The translations under genes and the position numbers were made by a program. The notes under the pieces were generated by a model, which worked only from the letters and a program-made list of their open reading frames with translations, made no database searches and was not told the DNA's origin. From Voacanga thouarsii (lineage: Eukaryota; Streptophyta; Magnoliopsida; Gentianales; Apocynaceae), in NCBI GenBank assembly GCA_026120185.1, contig JANUWF010002057.1, positions 62,001 to 126,000 of the forward strand: a stretch of DNA of 64,000 bases. The letters run 5' to 3'. Of this stretch, positions 45,779-57,379 are shown piece after piece. Numbering within the stretch: the first letter of the stretch is position 1; the number at the start of each line of letters is the position of its first letter.

Positions 45779-46685
45779 CTAACCCGTTAAGAAGTTACAG
45801 ATATGATCAATGACTCCTGAATCAACAATCCAAATGGAAGTTGATCCAACCATTGATATAGAATCTGGATAGATAACATTACCAGTAAGGTTTTTCTTGG
45901 CTTGAAGATCTGGACACTCATTTTTCCAGTGTTTATTCTTTCCACATTTGAAGCACTTGCCCTTTGATTCGTCTTTGGGCTGGGTCTTGGGCTGGGCTAC
46001 TGCGTATCCTTTCTTCCTTTTGAACTTTCTGGGCTTGGACCCAGTTTTTGAGGAAGAAGCCTTAGCAATCATGGCCTTTGATTGTGGCTTCATGACCTTC
46101 TCTGCCATCTGGAGTTCCTTCATCAACTTAGTCAAACTCATATTTAACTTATTCATATTGTAGTTTAATTTGAACTGAGTAAATGAACTTGGTAGAGACT
46201 CGAGAACCATGTCCACTTGGCTCTCGGGGTCAATGATAGCCCCTAAGATTTCTGCCTCTTCGAAAGCAACAATCATCTTGAGCATATACTCCCTGATTGA
46301 TACTCCCTCAGCCATCTTAGTGTTTATTATCGTTTGAAGAACCTCCTGCTTGCGGGCTGGCTCTTATCCGCGAACATAGTGGCCAATGAATGACTCATGT
46401 CATACGCAGAAGCCATGTGCTCGTGTTTAGACTCGAGAACATTGACATGGAGGCTAGCATATAGCAACGTGACATTCCATTAGCCTTCTTCCATGCATTC
46501 TCAACCTTTCGCTCTTCGTCGGTGGAACCTTCCCCGATAACAGGGCAGGTTTCGTAAAGGACATACTTATACTCCTCGGCTGTGAGTATTATGTCTAAGT
46601 TCCTCTTCCAGTTCACATAGTTTGGTCTCGTTAACTTATTTTCATGGAGAATAACGACCAAAGGACTAAAAGAACCTCCTACCAT
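45779..46685 (-). pseudogene. Element D gag and protease start
   Basis: Two open parts (46395-46685 and 45779-46315) joined by a frameshift near 46390. UBN2-type Gag with NYVNWKRNLDIILTAEEY, SIREYMLKMIVAFEEAEI and SQVDMVLESLPSSFTQFKLN, then a zinc knuckle CFKCGKNKHWKNEC. The protease active-site segment follows as WIVDSGVIDHIC. The catalytic Asp of DSG is present, but the usual A-T after DSG is V-I. The frame then stops at 45779. Confidence 0.92.
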
Positions 46686-48435
46686 TTCTGAAAATCGAAA
46701 AATAAAAGAAAAGATTTAGTTTGTGAAAATAAATTTGTGCACAGAAATTAATTTAACTCTTAGGAAAACTGACATAGCTTCTTTGGAAGATTAGCAGTTC
46801 CCTAAGCTAAGTGTAGTAACCACCACAAATTAATTTCCTTTCTAGGTAATGATCTAGAGGATAACTCCATCGTGGGATGACCGTTTCCTCTCATTTTCTA
46901 TGGACATTCCTCGTACTATAACCTCCAACATGGGCTGGCCGATTATAGTACGTGTCGTGGGTTATCAATTACATCCTTCCATTAGATCTAGATCCTTGTG
47001 GCATCCCCATTTTATACGGGTTCACTCCCAGGGTGACGCGAGGGGACCCACGATCTCTAATGATGATCGTGATGGAAGCCGTGGGGTCGTTGGAACCCCT
47101 CTCCCACTTAGTCTTTTAAAATAAAGTTTTTTTGAAAAAATATCATTTTGAAATTTCCATTAAGTTTTTTTTTAACTCAAAAATAAAATATCCAAGTCCA
47201 TCAAAACCTCTATGTCAAGGATTATATCATTTGAGAGATTTTTTCATGGACTAATTTTATTTAAGTTAAAACTTAATGATTTAAAAAATTTTCAAATTAA
47301 AACTTTCTCGAGACTTTGGTCTCAATTTTATTTAACAAAACAATTTTTCTTGTGAAAAATAAAATAAAATGGCTTTCTATTTTAGCTTACAAAAATATTT
47401 AAATCCAATATATTTTCTATGTCAATGATTATATCCTTTGAGAAGATATCAAATGATTAATTTTTGTTTAAGTTAAAATAACCATTTAATTTTTAAAGAA
47501 AAATGTTTTCTTTGTATAAATATTCCCAAAGACTTTGGTCTTTGAGAAACCATGCACATAGGTACACAAAATAAATAGCATGCCAGAAAACAATAAACGT
47601 TTTCATACTTTTCTATTTTTAAATTTAAGTGCCCAAATAATAGAATTCAATACATTAATTAATTAATTAATGATTTTGTTTAATCCTAAAATCCCTTACT
47701 AATATTTTTCATGCAAATATATTCCAAGAATATAAACTATTGGAAAAATATTAACTTCGCTTGGTATGGGATCCAAATTTAAAAAAAAAAATTGCAAAAT
47801 TTGGCTGACGGTCCACGTGCACCGGCCACACGGGTCCGCACCCATTTAGCCTGCGGTCCACCGCGGCCCCGGTGCACCAGACGTACTGGATAACGCACAG
47901 CTTCAACCCGCACCCGCGCCTCTTTCTGTTGCCGACCCGTGCATCCGCCAAATAACCCGCGTGCGACCCGGTCGCCAATTGCAATTCAAACGCAATTTCC
48001 AATTTGCAATCGGCTCCAATTTCCAACAAATGGCTCGGCTTCTGCGCGCGCGGGAAGTGGCTCAAGACACAAAAATATCGGCTCTGCTCGGCTTAGGCGG
48101 CGGCTTAGAAATAGTAACTTCATCTTCTTCGCGAAATTTCTCTGCTTTCTGTCTGCGTTTTTCTCTGCAGATTGATTCCTTTAGCTTTTTTGGACATTTT
48201 TCATTACAAAAACTCATCCAAACCAAAACAACAATCGCATATACCCATTTAAATTGAATTTACACGATCAAAATCACAAAACCAAATTTTACAGAGAATT
48301 CCTATACTTCCACTGTGTAGCTCACAATCAGTCTATCCCATACCAAAATAACGAAGGATCACATGTTTAAGCTCCAAACAATGTTCTTCTCCATTTTTGT
48401 TAACTAACATGCTCCCTAAGTCACTCAAATTTAAT
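46686..48435 (-). other. Element D untranslated leader, with a GC-rich island
   Basis: A 1.75 kb leader between the primer site and gag, unusually long. The stretch at about 47800-48110 is markedly rich in G, C and CpG compared with everything around it. Open frames there (47751-48065 minus, 47961-48257 plus) are composition artefacts without recognisable motifs. Confidence 0.6.
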
Positions 48436-48447
48436 GTTCTGATACCA
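48436..48447 (-). other. Element D primer-binding site
   Basis: TGGTATCAGAAC on the minus strand, two bases from the end of the 5' LTR. It matches the initiator-Met tRNA complement over its first ten bases. Confidence 0.88.
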
Positions 48448-48449
48448 CT

Positions 48450-50475
48450 TGAAGGAATTTGACAGAGACAGAGCATGCACGGTGGACATAATAATGGAGG
48501 AAATAAATAGAAATAGAGAATGGCAGTAGCATGGAGGCATGAAAAACATACCTCTTGGAGCCTTAAACCTTGAAGATCGTAGAAGAGTTGGTTGAAGCAC
48601 AGAAACAGTTCTCTTCTTTCCCTTGGAGTGAAGCTTCCGGTGCACTGTCTACATTTCTTCTTCACCTCCGGTGCAATGCTTGACTTTTTAATTCTCAGAA
48701 TATGACCCAGCCAAATCAAATGTTGGTGAACACAGACTTAGGTTGAGAAGAATATTGGTTTTCTTTCACAGCTTTCTATATCCTTTCACAGGCTTGGCAT
48801 CTTCTGTTAAGAAAACAAAAGCCAGTGAAGGAGACCAAAAGCCAGAAAGCTAAACAGCCACACGAGAGACCGAGAGCCAAGAGACTAGGGAGAAATTCTT
48901 TTTTCTTTTTCTTTTATTTTATATTTCCACACAGAAAGCTAAGAGTCATGAAACCAAAAATAATTATTTTGATAAAAATAATATTTTCGGGATTTAATAT
49001 CCAAATATTCTTAACAAAATAAATTTTGACTTCACCCTAAACTCTTCTGAACTGTATCCGGAAAAATCCTACGGTTCAGGCTATTAAGCCAAAATAATAT
49101 TTATTATTTTTTTTGGACCCGAAAAGTCCAAAATAATAACATTAATTATTTTTCTTGGGATTAAATAAATAACCCAATAAATAATTAATGTGCCCAAATT
49201 AACAAAAAATAATTAAACTTCAATTATTTATTTCTTGGGACTAATTAAATAAATAACCCAATAAATAATTAAGTATTAATTATTTTTCTCTAGTTTAAAT
49301 CCCGGTTAATTTTCTAATTATTCAAACTGGACCTAGATCCTGAATAATTAATTACCCAATTAAACTAGATAATAAATTTCTCTCCATTTATTTTATTCCA
49401 ATCTAATAATAAATTAGACTTCCTGAATAAAATATAACTCTCTCAATTGAGATCAATTCTTCGACCCAAAAATAATTAGGACTTACGGCTGTTCCGATGA
49501 CCAAAAAGACACATCGCCTTGGCTACTAAAAGAACCAAAATACCCCTACTATATAAATAGATGTATTTTGCATTTTAAATATTTCCTAATATCACCATAA
49601 GGAAATATTGACCCCAAGGACAATGCTGCATTAGCAAAGTCTTCGACCTACAGGTAAAATAACTAAAATACCCCTCTACATTTCGCCGTACATTTAGAGA
49701 GGAAGAAGTGTACTAACACCTCTCTAAATGACATCTACCATCTTTAAGCTTCTAGTCTAATGATCCACGACTTCCTGGAGTGTTTCCGCTTTCCAAGAGA
49801 GCTACCCTAAAGCAAACATCCAAGTCATGTGTCCCAGGGCCCTGGATATTTAGATCATTCAGACAATCATAATGGGTGATATAGTGTAGAAACTATCTTG
49901 TACAAGCCTGTCTTAACTAATTAGTCACACATATTCAACATACAAGTGTATTGGCTCTACGATAGAACCCCAACTATAGCATATCAAAGTATATGCTTCC
50001 AGCTTCGTCAGACCACCAACTTATACTCAAGTCATAGAGTACTAGTCCACGTTGTAGCGGTAGTAGTTTAGGTTTCTACCATATAGTACTTTTAGAAACT
50101 ACTATTACTGGTCTTATTCTACGTATTCGAAATACGCTTATGTCATGAAGTGAGTGGACTACTCACTGGCTAAAGGTAAACCATTCCCCATTTGAAATTC
50201 ATAACATAATAACCTAAACATGATGAGATTCCCATTCTCATCAATCGGTTAAGAACAAATATTTATGTGTTTAAATAACCCATGATTCATACTTTACTGT
50301 GAAAGACCTCCATTCACATGGATCACTTATTTAAACACAATGGGTCTTTTTCAAACGAAAATTGTGCACAAATAAAGCAAAAAAATTCACAAATAATTTT
50401 TAAAAATAATTTTTTTTATTAACATATTCGATATCTACATCAGAAACCTAGTCTAAGAGGACATACATTCCTACA
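48450..50475 (-). repeat. Element D 5' LTR (right)
   Basis: 2026 bp, partner of 40777-42800, followed by the TSD ACTGG at 50476-50480. Confidence 0.95.
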
Positions 50476-50480
50476 ACTGG

Positions 50481-51430
50481 AGGAAGAGCCGATAGCTTAG
50501 CAATAATTTTTTAATTCTTTTACCATAATTCAATTGAGTTTTCTTTTATTTTAAGATATTATGAATTGAATTTTAACAATTTAAGGGGGAAAATACCTTT
50601 TTAATTTTTTTTTTCTGTTTTGACAACTCTTATTTGTCTCTTAATTTAGGACATTATGAATTGAACATTGATAACGAAAAAAGGAAAACAAAAACTCTCT
50701 TTGCTCTGAAAGTTTTGACCATATCATTAGGCTATGCTATGTCCAGAGCCATTCTCCTCCTGCGATAGAAAATTTCTCTAAAATAACTAAATTATCCCTT
50801 ATTTTTTAAAAAATAAATCTATAAAAAATATTTTTATTATTTATACGAACACAAATCCTATACCCTGTCACTTTCCACTTTTCTCTTGTTCGTGTCATCT
50901 CCTCCTCCTCCTCCTTCGGTTCTCTGCCTTCTTCGTTTCCAAGATTTCATTGCAGTGCTTCAATAACCCTATATAATTTCTCTTCATCTATCTCATTTAA
51001 TTCTCAATTATCTCATTTTTTTCTTGTATATTTTTCTGATTGACTTCCTAGTATCGGGAAATCTTGGTCATAATCCCTCGTTAAAGAAATAAGGATTTTT
51101 ATCCCCCTGAAGCATTCTCTTGCTGGGCATGTCTTGGACATGGTCGATACACTGTTGGGGCAATAAATGGAAGAGTTCTTCATTGGGCTTTATGGCTAAG
51201 AACAACATAATGAAATCAAGAGAATCTTGGTAGAGAGTGAATATTTTGGGAGAGGTTTTTGGAAGCCTAAAAATATTTGTGAAGTTGTTCTATTTTTCCA
51301 ATTCACGTTCTAAAGTTTAAATCCTCAACACTTTGTCAAAAAAACACATGAAAAAATGATTTTTATTCTCTTGATCTTGTATTGCTGTGAATGCCTTCAA
51401 AAATTGAGAACTTATTGTTGGTGTGTATTC
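50481..51430. other. Unassigned flank
   Basis: AT-rich, with a CT-rich patch at about 50880-50960 (TCCTCCTCCTCCTCC) that resembles a plant 5' leader. No coding sequence could be attached to it on either strand. Confidence 0.4.
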
Positions 51431-52976
51431 GTGCATTGTGCATCCAATATTGATGTGTAAAGAAATAAGCCCAAACTCAATCCAGTTTTTAAAATAAAAT
51501 ATCAATTTACTCACATATACACACACAAGTGTGTAAGTATACTCATTATGAAATATAGAGTCTAATTGGCAAGTATTGAAGATACTCGAGAATTGGGTCA
51601 ATTACCCCTACTTCTACTTGAATTCTGTTATTCAATAAATCAAAATAGGGATTAAACTAATTAATTATTAACTATGCAAGGCTACCACACAAATCCATCA
51701 ACTCAAATCACAAGTCAAAGAACAAAATATCAAAAGGAAGACTTAAGCGAAAAAAAGGAGATTAGCTATGCAATTAAATAAGAATTTTCTCAAAATTACT
51801 CAAATAATGGACATCATTCAATCAACTGATAGCAATTTCAAGCATTGACAAGATTTCCAAAATAATTTAAAACTCACTCTCTCTTCGAGTAATGATTTCA
51901 CTACTCAAGGATCCAACCCATGGATATCTCTATCTTACAAATTAAACCTAAGGATACAAAATAATCAGGAATATCTTTATCTTACAAATTAAACCTAAGG
52001 ATGCAAAATAATTAGAGATATCTCAATAGGCTAAAAAGCTCTAGAACCCCTATCTCCAGGTGATTCCAAAACTTCATCTACCACAAAGTTCTCAATCCCA
52101 TAATCCTTTCCTAAGTTCATCAAGGGATAAACAAATATATTGGATTAACATCAAATGAAACCTATCTCATACATCATTTCTCAAGTTCAACACAAGAGAT
52201 GCCCAAATCAATTAAATCTAATCAATCAAACACAAGTCATAGATTACTCAAAATAGAAATCAATTAACCAAACAATCATTCAATACAAGAGTAAAATATG
52301 GTACAACCCTTTAATTACAATTCAATTCAATGAAATGTAACAATCCCAATTCAAATCACAAAGAAAGGTAAAAGAAAACTCATTGACAAGATCTCTTTTC
52401 TACTTTGCAAGTTTGAATTAGGGTTGCTCCTTCTTTCTCAATTCTTCCTTGATCCTCTCTTCTCCTCTTTTTCTCGTGCTTTCAAGGGATTCTCTGATGA
52501 AATTCGTGGGTGGCTCTCTCTTTGTTGTTCTTCTAATGAGCTATTTATAGTCTTTCCAATGAAAAGCCCTAAATGCACTAAACAGAGCACAATCTGCGAT
52601 GTTGCATGACATCGTGGGTGTAGATAGGAATGGCACTGTGCATGCCTTGATCCTCTAATTTCCATTTAAAATGACGTCAAAGTGCTTATTGTTGCCACAT
52701 GCTGGATTACTGCATGCTAGCGTGAAGGTCACGGGGCACGGCGCCGTGGAGCTCTTAAGGTTCGACATCTTCTAAATTCTAATAACGCATGATGACATGT
52801 ATGCTGACTCACACAGCACCGTGAATGCCCAGAACATCAATCTTTGAATTTTAGCTGGTGCACGGCGGCATGTATATCATTGCCAAGGGTGCTTGCATCC
52901 CTTATATAGCTATTTTTCAATGTTTTTTCCTTAAATTCTCTTCTAACTTTAATTTTATTGATCTACATCCAACAAG
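51430..52976. mobile_element. LTR-like block, probably a solo LTR
   Basis: It has the same build as the nested LTR at 33328-34717: an early AAGTATACTCATT...GGCAAGTATTGAAGATACTCGAGAA signal, a long CCTAAG/TCTCAAG-rich middle, the phrase AACTCATTGACAAGATCTC, and a GC-rich tail. No coding sequence. The exact ends are uncertain: CATCCAA occurs at both edges (about 51440 and 52967) and could be the target duplication. Confidence 0.45.
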
Positions 52977-53539
52977 GAGAAGATAGGAGAGATAAGTAGT
53001 AATTTATAATGAAAATTAAAGAATTTAAACTCAAATATTATGTAAAATATGTATGAAATAACCAAATATCACTTATATTTGTGATTTCTAGAGAGATTAG
53101 AGATTTAGAAGTGTGAAAGAGGACAAACTATAAACAGTTAGTGAAAATTGAAAAGAAAATTATTCCTTTGACCACAAGGATAGTTAAGTTATTTACAAAA
53201 AATGTTTTGATAGGGGGAGAGTAGCTTTGGGTGTATCACTAGCCATACTCTTATACTTCCAAATCCTTTCCAATTATAGAAAATGAATTACACACTTAAA
53301 ATCAATTTATTATATACTGACCATATCCCTTTTTTCTTATCGTTTCCAATAAAGTAAAAACTTAAAAGAAAGAGATAAAATGGTTGGTAAATAGCTCTTG
53401 ATCAAATGACAAATTTCAGTTTAATATTCACTGAATTTATGCCGTCTTTCCCCTCTCTTTCCTCTATGATAGTAAAAGCAATTCAAATTAAGATTCTACC
53501 CAAAATGGCAAATCTCATGAAGACTTTGCACAAATTGAA

Positions 53540-54511
53540 TGAAACGAAATAGCAGGAAATACAAAGCATAGAATTGAGGGAAAACTCAAAATTGTATTGA
53601 ATACCATAAAAGTATGAAAATAGACACAAAAATGATTGATTTTATATAAGTCACGAGGGGTTTATAGAAGCCTCAGACAATTGGCTAAGTTATAAAACAT
53701 AACTAGTTGCCAATTGTACGACAGTTGTACTACTCATAAATAAAAGAAGTAACAAAGAGAGAAAAAAAGAATTAGTTGTTGTTTGTTGTCATCTCTGGTC
53801 AAGTGTTGCAGAGACACTGGCGCTACTGTGCTACAATTGTTATTTTTCCGAGTTGGATTAGTAGGCTCGAATGGTTTAGTAGGCTAAATACCCTCCTCCC
53901 CACAAGCTAGATGTGGAAGGAAGAGAAATGCCTAAATTCTGCAGAATGACGTGAAAGACAGTGGGAGATAAAAGCTTAGTAAAGATATTAACTATCTGAG
54001 AAAAAAAAGGAACTGGAAGAGGCTTAATCCAACTAGCTTGAAACAATTAGCTAATAAAACGATAATCCAACTCCATATGTTTGGTACGCTTATGAAAGAT
54101 TGGATTTTCTACTAAATAGATGGTATTATGGTTATGACAATTAAGTGGAACTAGTAATAGGAAGGTAAAGATGATTTATCAAATAAGTGCAATAACCACT
54201 GAAGCTTACAAGAGGCTTGGGCAAGAGCACGATATTCTGCCTCAGCTGAACTCCAAGAAACCACAAATTGCTTCTTAGATTTCCAGGAAATCAAGGAGTG
54301 TCCAAGAAACACTCAATACCTAGTGATAGAATAATAAGTAAAAGGATAGCCTGCCCAATCAAAATCAGCAAAAATCTGAAGGCAAGAAAGATAAGAAGCA
54401 CTGAAAAATAACCCTCTATCAAGGGTGTCTTTGAGATAATGTAGAATTCGATGTAAAACTTGAACATAGAAAATGATAGGATAGCTGACAAATTGACTGA
54501 GCTGCTGAACA
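53540..54511 (-). mobile_element. Ty1-copia fragment E (RNase H end, polypurine tract, 3' LTR)
   Basis: On the minus strand, 54180-54511 reads VQVLHRILHYLKDTLDRGL, LQIFADFDWAGYP and SLISWKSKKQFVVSWSSAEA, the copia RNase H. Further on is a polypurine tract (CTTGTGGGGAGGAGGG, about 53893-53908), and then the LTR, approximately 53540-53892, with a TATA-like TTTATATAAAATC. The rest of pol is cut off at 54511 by the CACTA element. Stops are present. The left LTR edge is approximate. Confidence 0.75.
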
Positions 54512-54534
54512 CACTACCTAAAAACTGATCAAAG

Positions 54535-55080
54535 CCGTCATATTTGATATTAGAACCGTCGTATTAGCAAAAAAGACGGCTAAACGACGGTTCTATGACC
54601 GTCGTATAAAGTTTAGTCGTTTTTGTTTAACAATGACAACAAAACTATCGTATTTGACTAATATGATGCCCTAATACGATGGCTCGATAAAAGTATCGTA
54701 CTTAATCAGTGCAGAAGGTTTAAAGACACGGTTCAACAAACCATCGCAATAGCTAAACAAACCTTTGTATTAAGTAACAAATACAACGGTTTGGACCGTC
54801 GTCTTAACTAACAAATACGACAATTTGAACCGTCGTATTTGCTACCTAATACGATAGTCTAAACCGTCGTAAGAATTAGTAAATACAACGGCAAAAATCA
54901 TCGTATTTGATAACAAATACGACGGTTTGAACCGTCGTATTTAGTTACGAATGTGATGGTCCGAACCGTCGTACATTCATAAAAAACGATGATTTTTTGC
55001 CGTCGTATTTGGTTGATTGGATGCGGCATTTTATGCTTTTTCACAAATGCGATGGTTCTAGTTGCTGTATTTGATTAGTC
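54535..55080. repeat. CACTA left subterminal repeats
   Basis: More than a dozen copies of AACCGTCGTATTT / AATACGACGGTT variants in both orientations, some adjacent as inverted pairs. In CACTA elements such motifs bind the TNPA-type protein. Confidence 0.93.
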
Positions 55081-55354
55081 AATTTTTTTTAAAAAAATGG
55101 TTGCTTGGTATTTAGCCATATCTAATTGTAATTTCAAACTAAATACAATCCATTCAACTCATTCAACACCAATCATAATAAAACACAATCCGCTTAATAC
55201 CAAATAAATCAAAATCAATCTCTTGAACATTAAAATCATAAATAATTCATAAACTTCACAAGAGAAGTAATACTACATATATGACTAATAGGAAATGCTA
55301 AAGAATCTATTAGAAACAGTAGTACATGTAAAATAAGAAGAAAATGAGAATATG

Positions 55355-57200
55355 TCAGTCATCACGAGAAGTCTCGCCAACATCACACGATCCAAGGGGT
55401 CGAAAAGTAGAACCAACACCTAGAGATGCCATACATGCACTAGATGGTGGTATAGGTACTGTAGCAAATGCACCTACATTAAATCTGCAAGATAATGCTT
55501 CCATGGTAGTCTGAAACGCTGCTATATGTGACTTGTGAACCTCTCGCTCACGTTGCATCTCACCTCGCATCACAGCTTGTACAATTTCTTGCATACTCTA
55601 AAAACACTAAGCTCTGACGACCTCCTCAACATTGCCAGCACAAGTGGATGATTGATTAATTGAGGTTGGTGTTGGTCCCTTTCTCTTGCACCTTACATGA
55701 CCTCTCGCATCAAGACTGAACAAGCGTTGGAAGATCTGATCCTTCCATTCCTCAGTGCACTCAGACTCAGGCAATACCTGCCACTCTTTCTTTAATCGGT
55801 TCTATAAAATTATGAAACAATATATCAAATTTAAAGTAGGTAAATGAATTGTATTTGTCATATTTTAATAATTCAAAAAAATTAATCTTTGAAAAATCCT
55901 TACAATAATCTCTGTAGTTAAACCATCAGCCTGCCGATCACATCACCTTCGTGTCGCAAGAAACATATCATACTGTAATGTCGGTTGGCCTTGTGAGGCC
56001 ATCTGTAAAGATTTTTGAGAATTTTCAAGTGAATTAAATAATATTCAAATGAATGGAGTATAAGAGAAAATAAATACCTGATCCTGTATAACAGAATATT
56101 TCATTCTTCCTATGATTGGTTGCTATGTAATATGTGATCGATTTTATCTATTTCGCTCAGCTTCCGCCTATGAGTATCTAAAATAGTTAATATAAAAAAT
56201 ATATATATATAATATTATTGCATATATGCATACATTTATGACAGGAAAAAATATTAAATTTTTATACATATTACCTGTGTATTCTCCATGCACTAATAAT
56301 CAACTAACATCATCCATTAATTTTCGTCAACTCGTCTATCTCCGCAAAGAATGGCCTCTGTACTTGTCTAGAAAGGAATGTAGTATCTCTATTTCAACTT
56401 AGACATATAATCCTTCCAAGCAGCGTATAATATCTTCATTGTGACACCACATCCTTCTGGTGGTACAGTGGTATTGTCCTTGCAAGTTAAATAAACAAAC
56501 AATTATTTAAAATTTTAACTTATGGAGAAAATAATTTTATATGTGTTAGAATAAATTTATTTACCTGTATGTCTTTCCAAACCTCATTTTTAAGTCTTTG
56601 AGGTACAGAATGCCAATACCTATATTTTAGAGGGAACCTACTACTCATATGTGCGAAACAGCCAACCACTAAACTATAACGAAACGCATCCACTCATATA
56701 AGACCTCCATATTGGTTCACACTAATTTCATACTTTCAAAAGCCCGACTCACCCTATCCGGAGGGTAACCTTTCACCCTCGCAAGAACTTTTTGACATGG
56801 GACCTATAAAATATCAATAAAAAAATTAATTCAAAATTGGCTAATCTGTAAGTATGATTTCATTTAAAAAGAAAAACAAAAGCTTAATATGATTTTAATA
56901 GTTACAAAAAATAATTTCTCCTAAATTACTTCCAACAACTTAGTAAACCTAAGGCACTAGGGCCCAAGGAAGAAGGTCCTGAACAATTGGGACCTACAAC
57001 AGGAACATGTGCAGTTGTCTCCTAACTAGACCTCTGATCTCGAGAGCCCATCTAGACAGTTGTATTCAATATCTAGCCAACCTCTTGTACTGTTAGCTGT
57101 GTCTCTGTACCTTGTGAGGAACTAGCCCCTGATCTTGAGGCGGCTATGGCATCCTACATCGATACACGTCGAAAATATTTGGTAACCATCTGCAAAACAT
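55355..57200 (-). pseudogene. Second CACTA gene remnant, function not recognised
   Basis: The only clear open part is 55355-55594 (VMRGEMQREREVHKSHIAAF, then a Pro/Ser-rich end GSCDVGETSRDD). Broken frames up to about 57200 (NRLKKEWQVLPESECTEEWK near 55800; LARVKGYPPDRVSRAFESMK near 56780) look like the accessory protein that accompanies CACTA transposases. Position downstream of the transposase on the same strand fits. No catalytic motif seen. Confidence 0.55.
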
Positions 57201-57379
57201 AAAGAAGCATGAAAAAATAAAGTCACGGAAATTTGGTCAAAAAATCAATTGAAAAAAGAATATAACAATTCTAGCACATTTAGTAAATTATAAAATGATT
57301 AATTACATTAGGTTGCAGGGTGTATTCTTCTTCCAACTAAATCTACTTCCTCCCCAGAAATGTCATCTTTAACCTATAC

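Larger units (their letters stand above)
40777..50475 (-). mobile_element. Ty1-copia element D with 2.0 kb LTRs
   Basis: 9.7 kb, flanked by a perfect TSD ACTGG (40772-40776 and 50476-50480). LTRs read on the minus strand start TGTTGGAATGTATGCCC (left copy) or TGTAGGAATGTATGTCC (right copy) and end CCTTCA. The primer site (minus-strand TGGTATCAGAAC, 48436-48447) lies two bases inside the 5' LTR, and a polypurine tract (CAAGTGAGAGAT, 42801-42812) lies just before the 3' LTR. gag, protease, integrase, RT and RNase H follow in copia order on the minus strand, each with few lesions. It is the youngest-looking retroelement here, but not intact. Confidence 0.95.

Noticed and set aside
47751..48257. 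Open frames on both strands in the GC-rich leader of element D
   Set aside because: Long frames are expected from GC-rich composition. No family motif, and they overlap each other on opposite strands.
55355..55594. Open frame considered as a host gene
   Set aside because: It lies between CACTA terminal repeats, downstream of the transposase on the same strand, so it is better read as part of the transposon.
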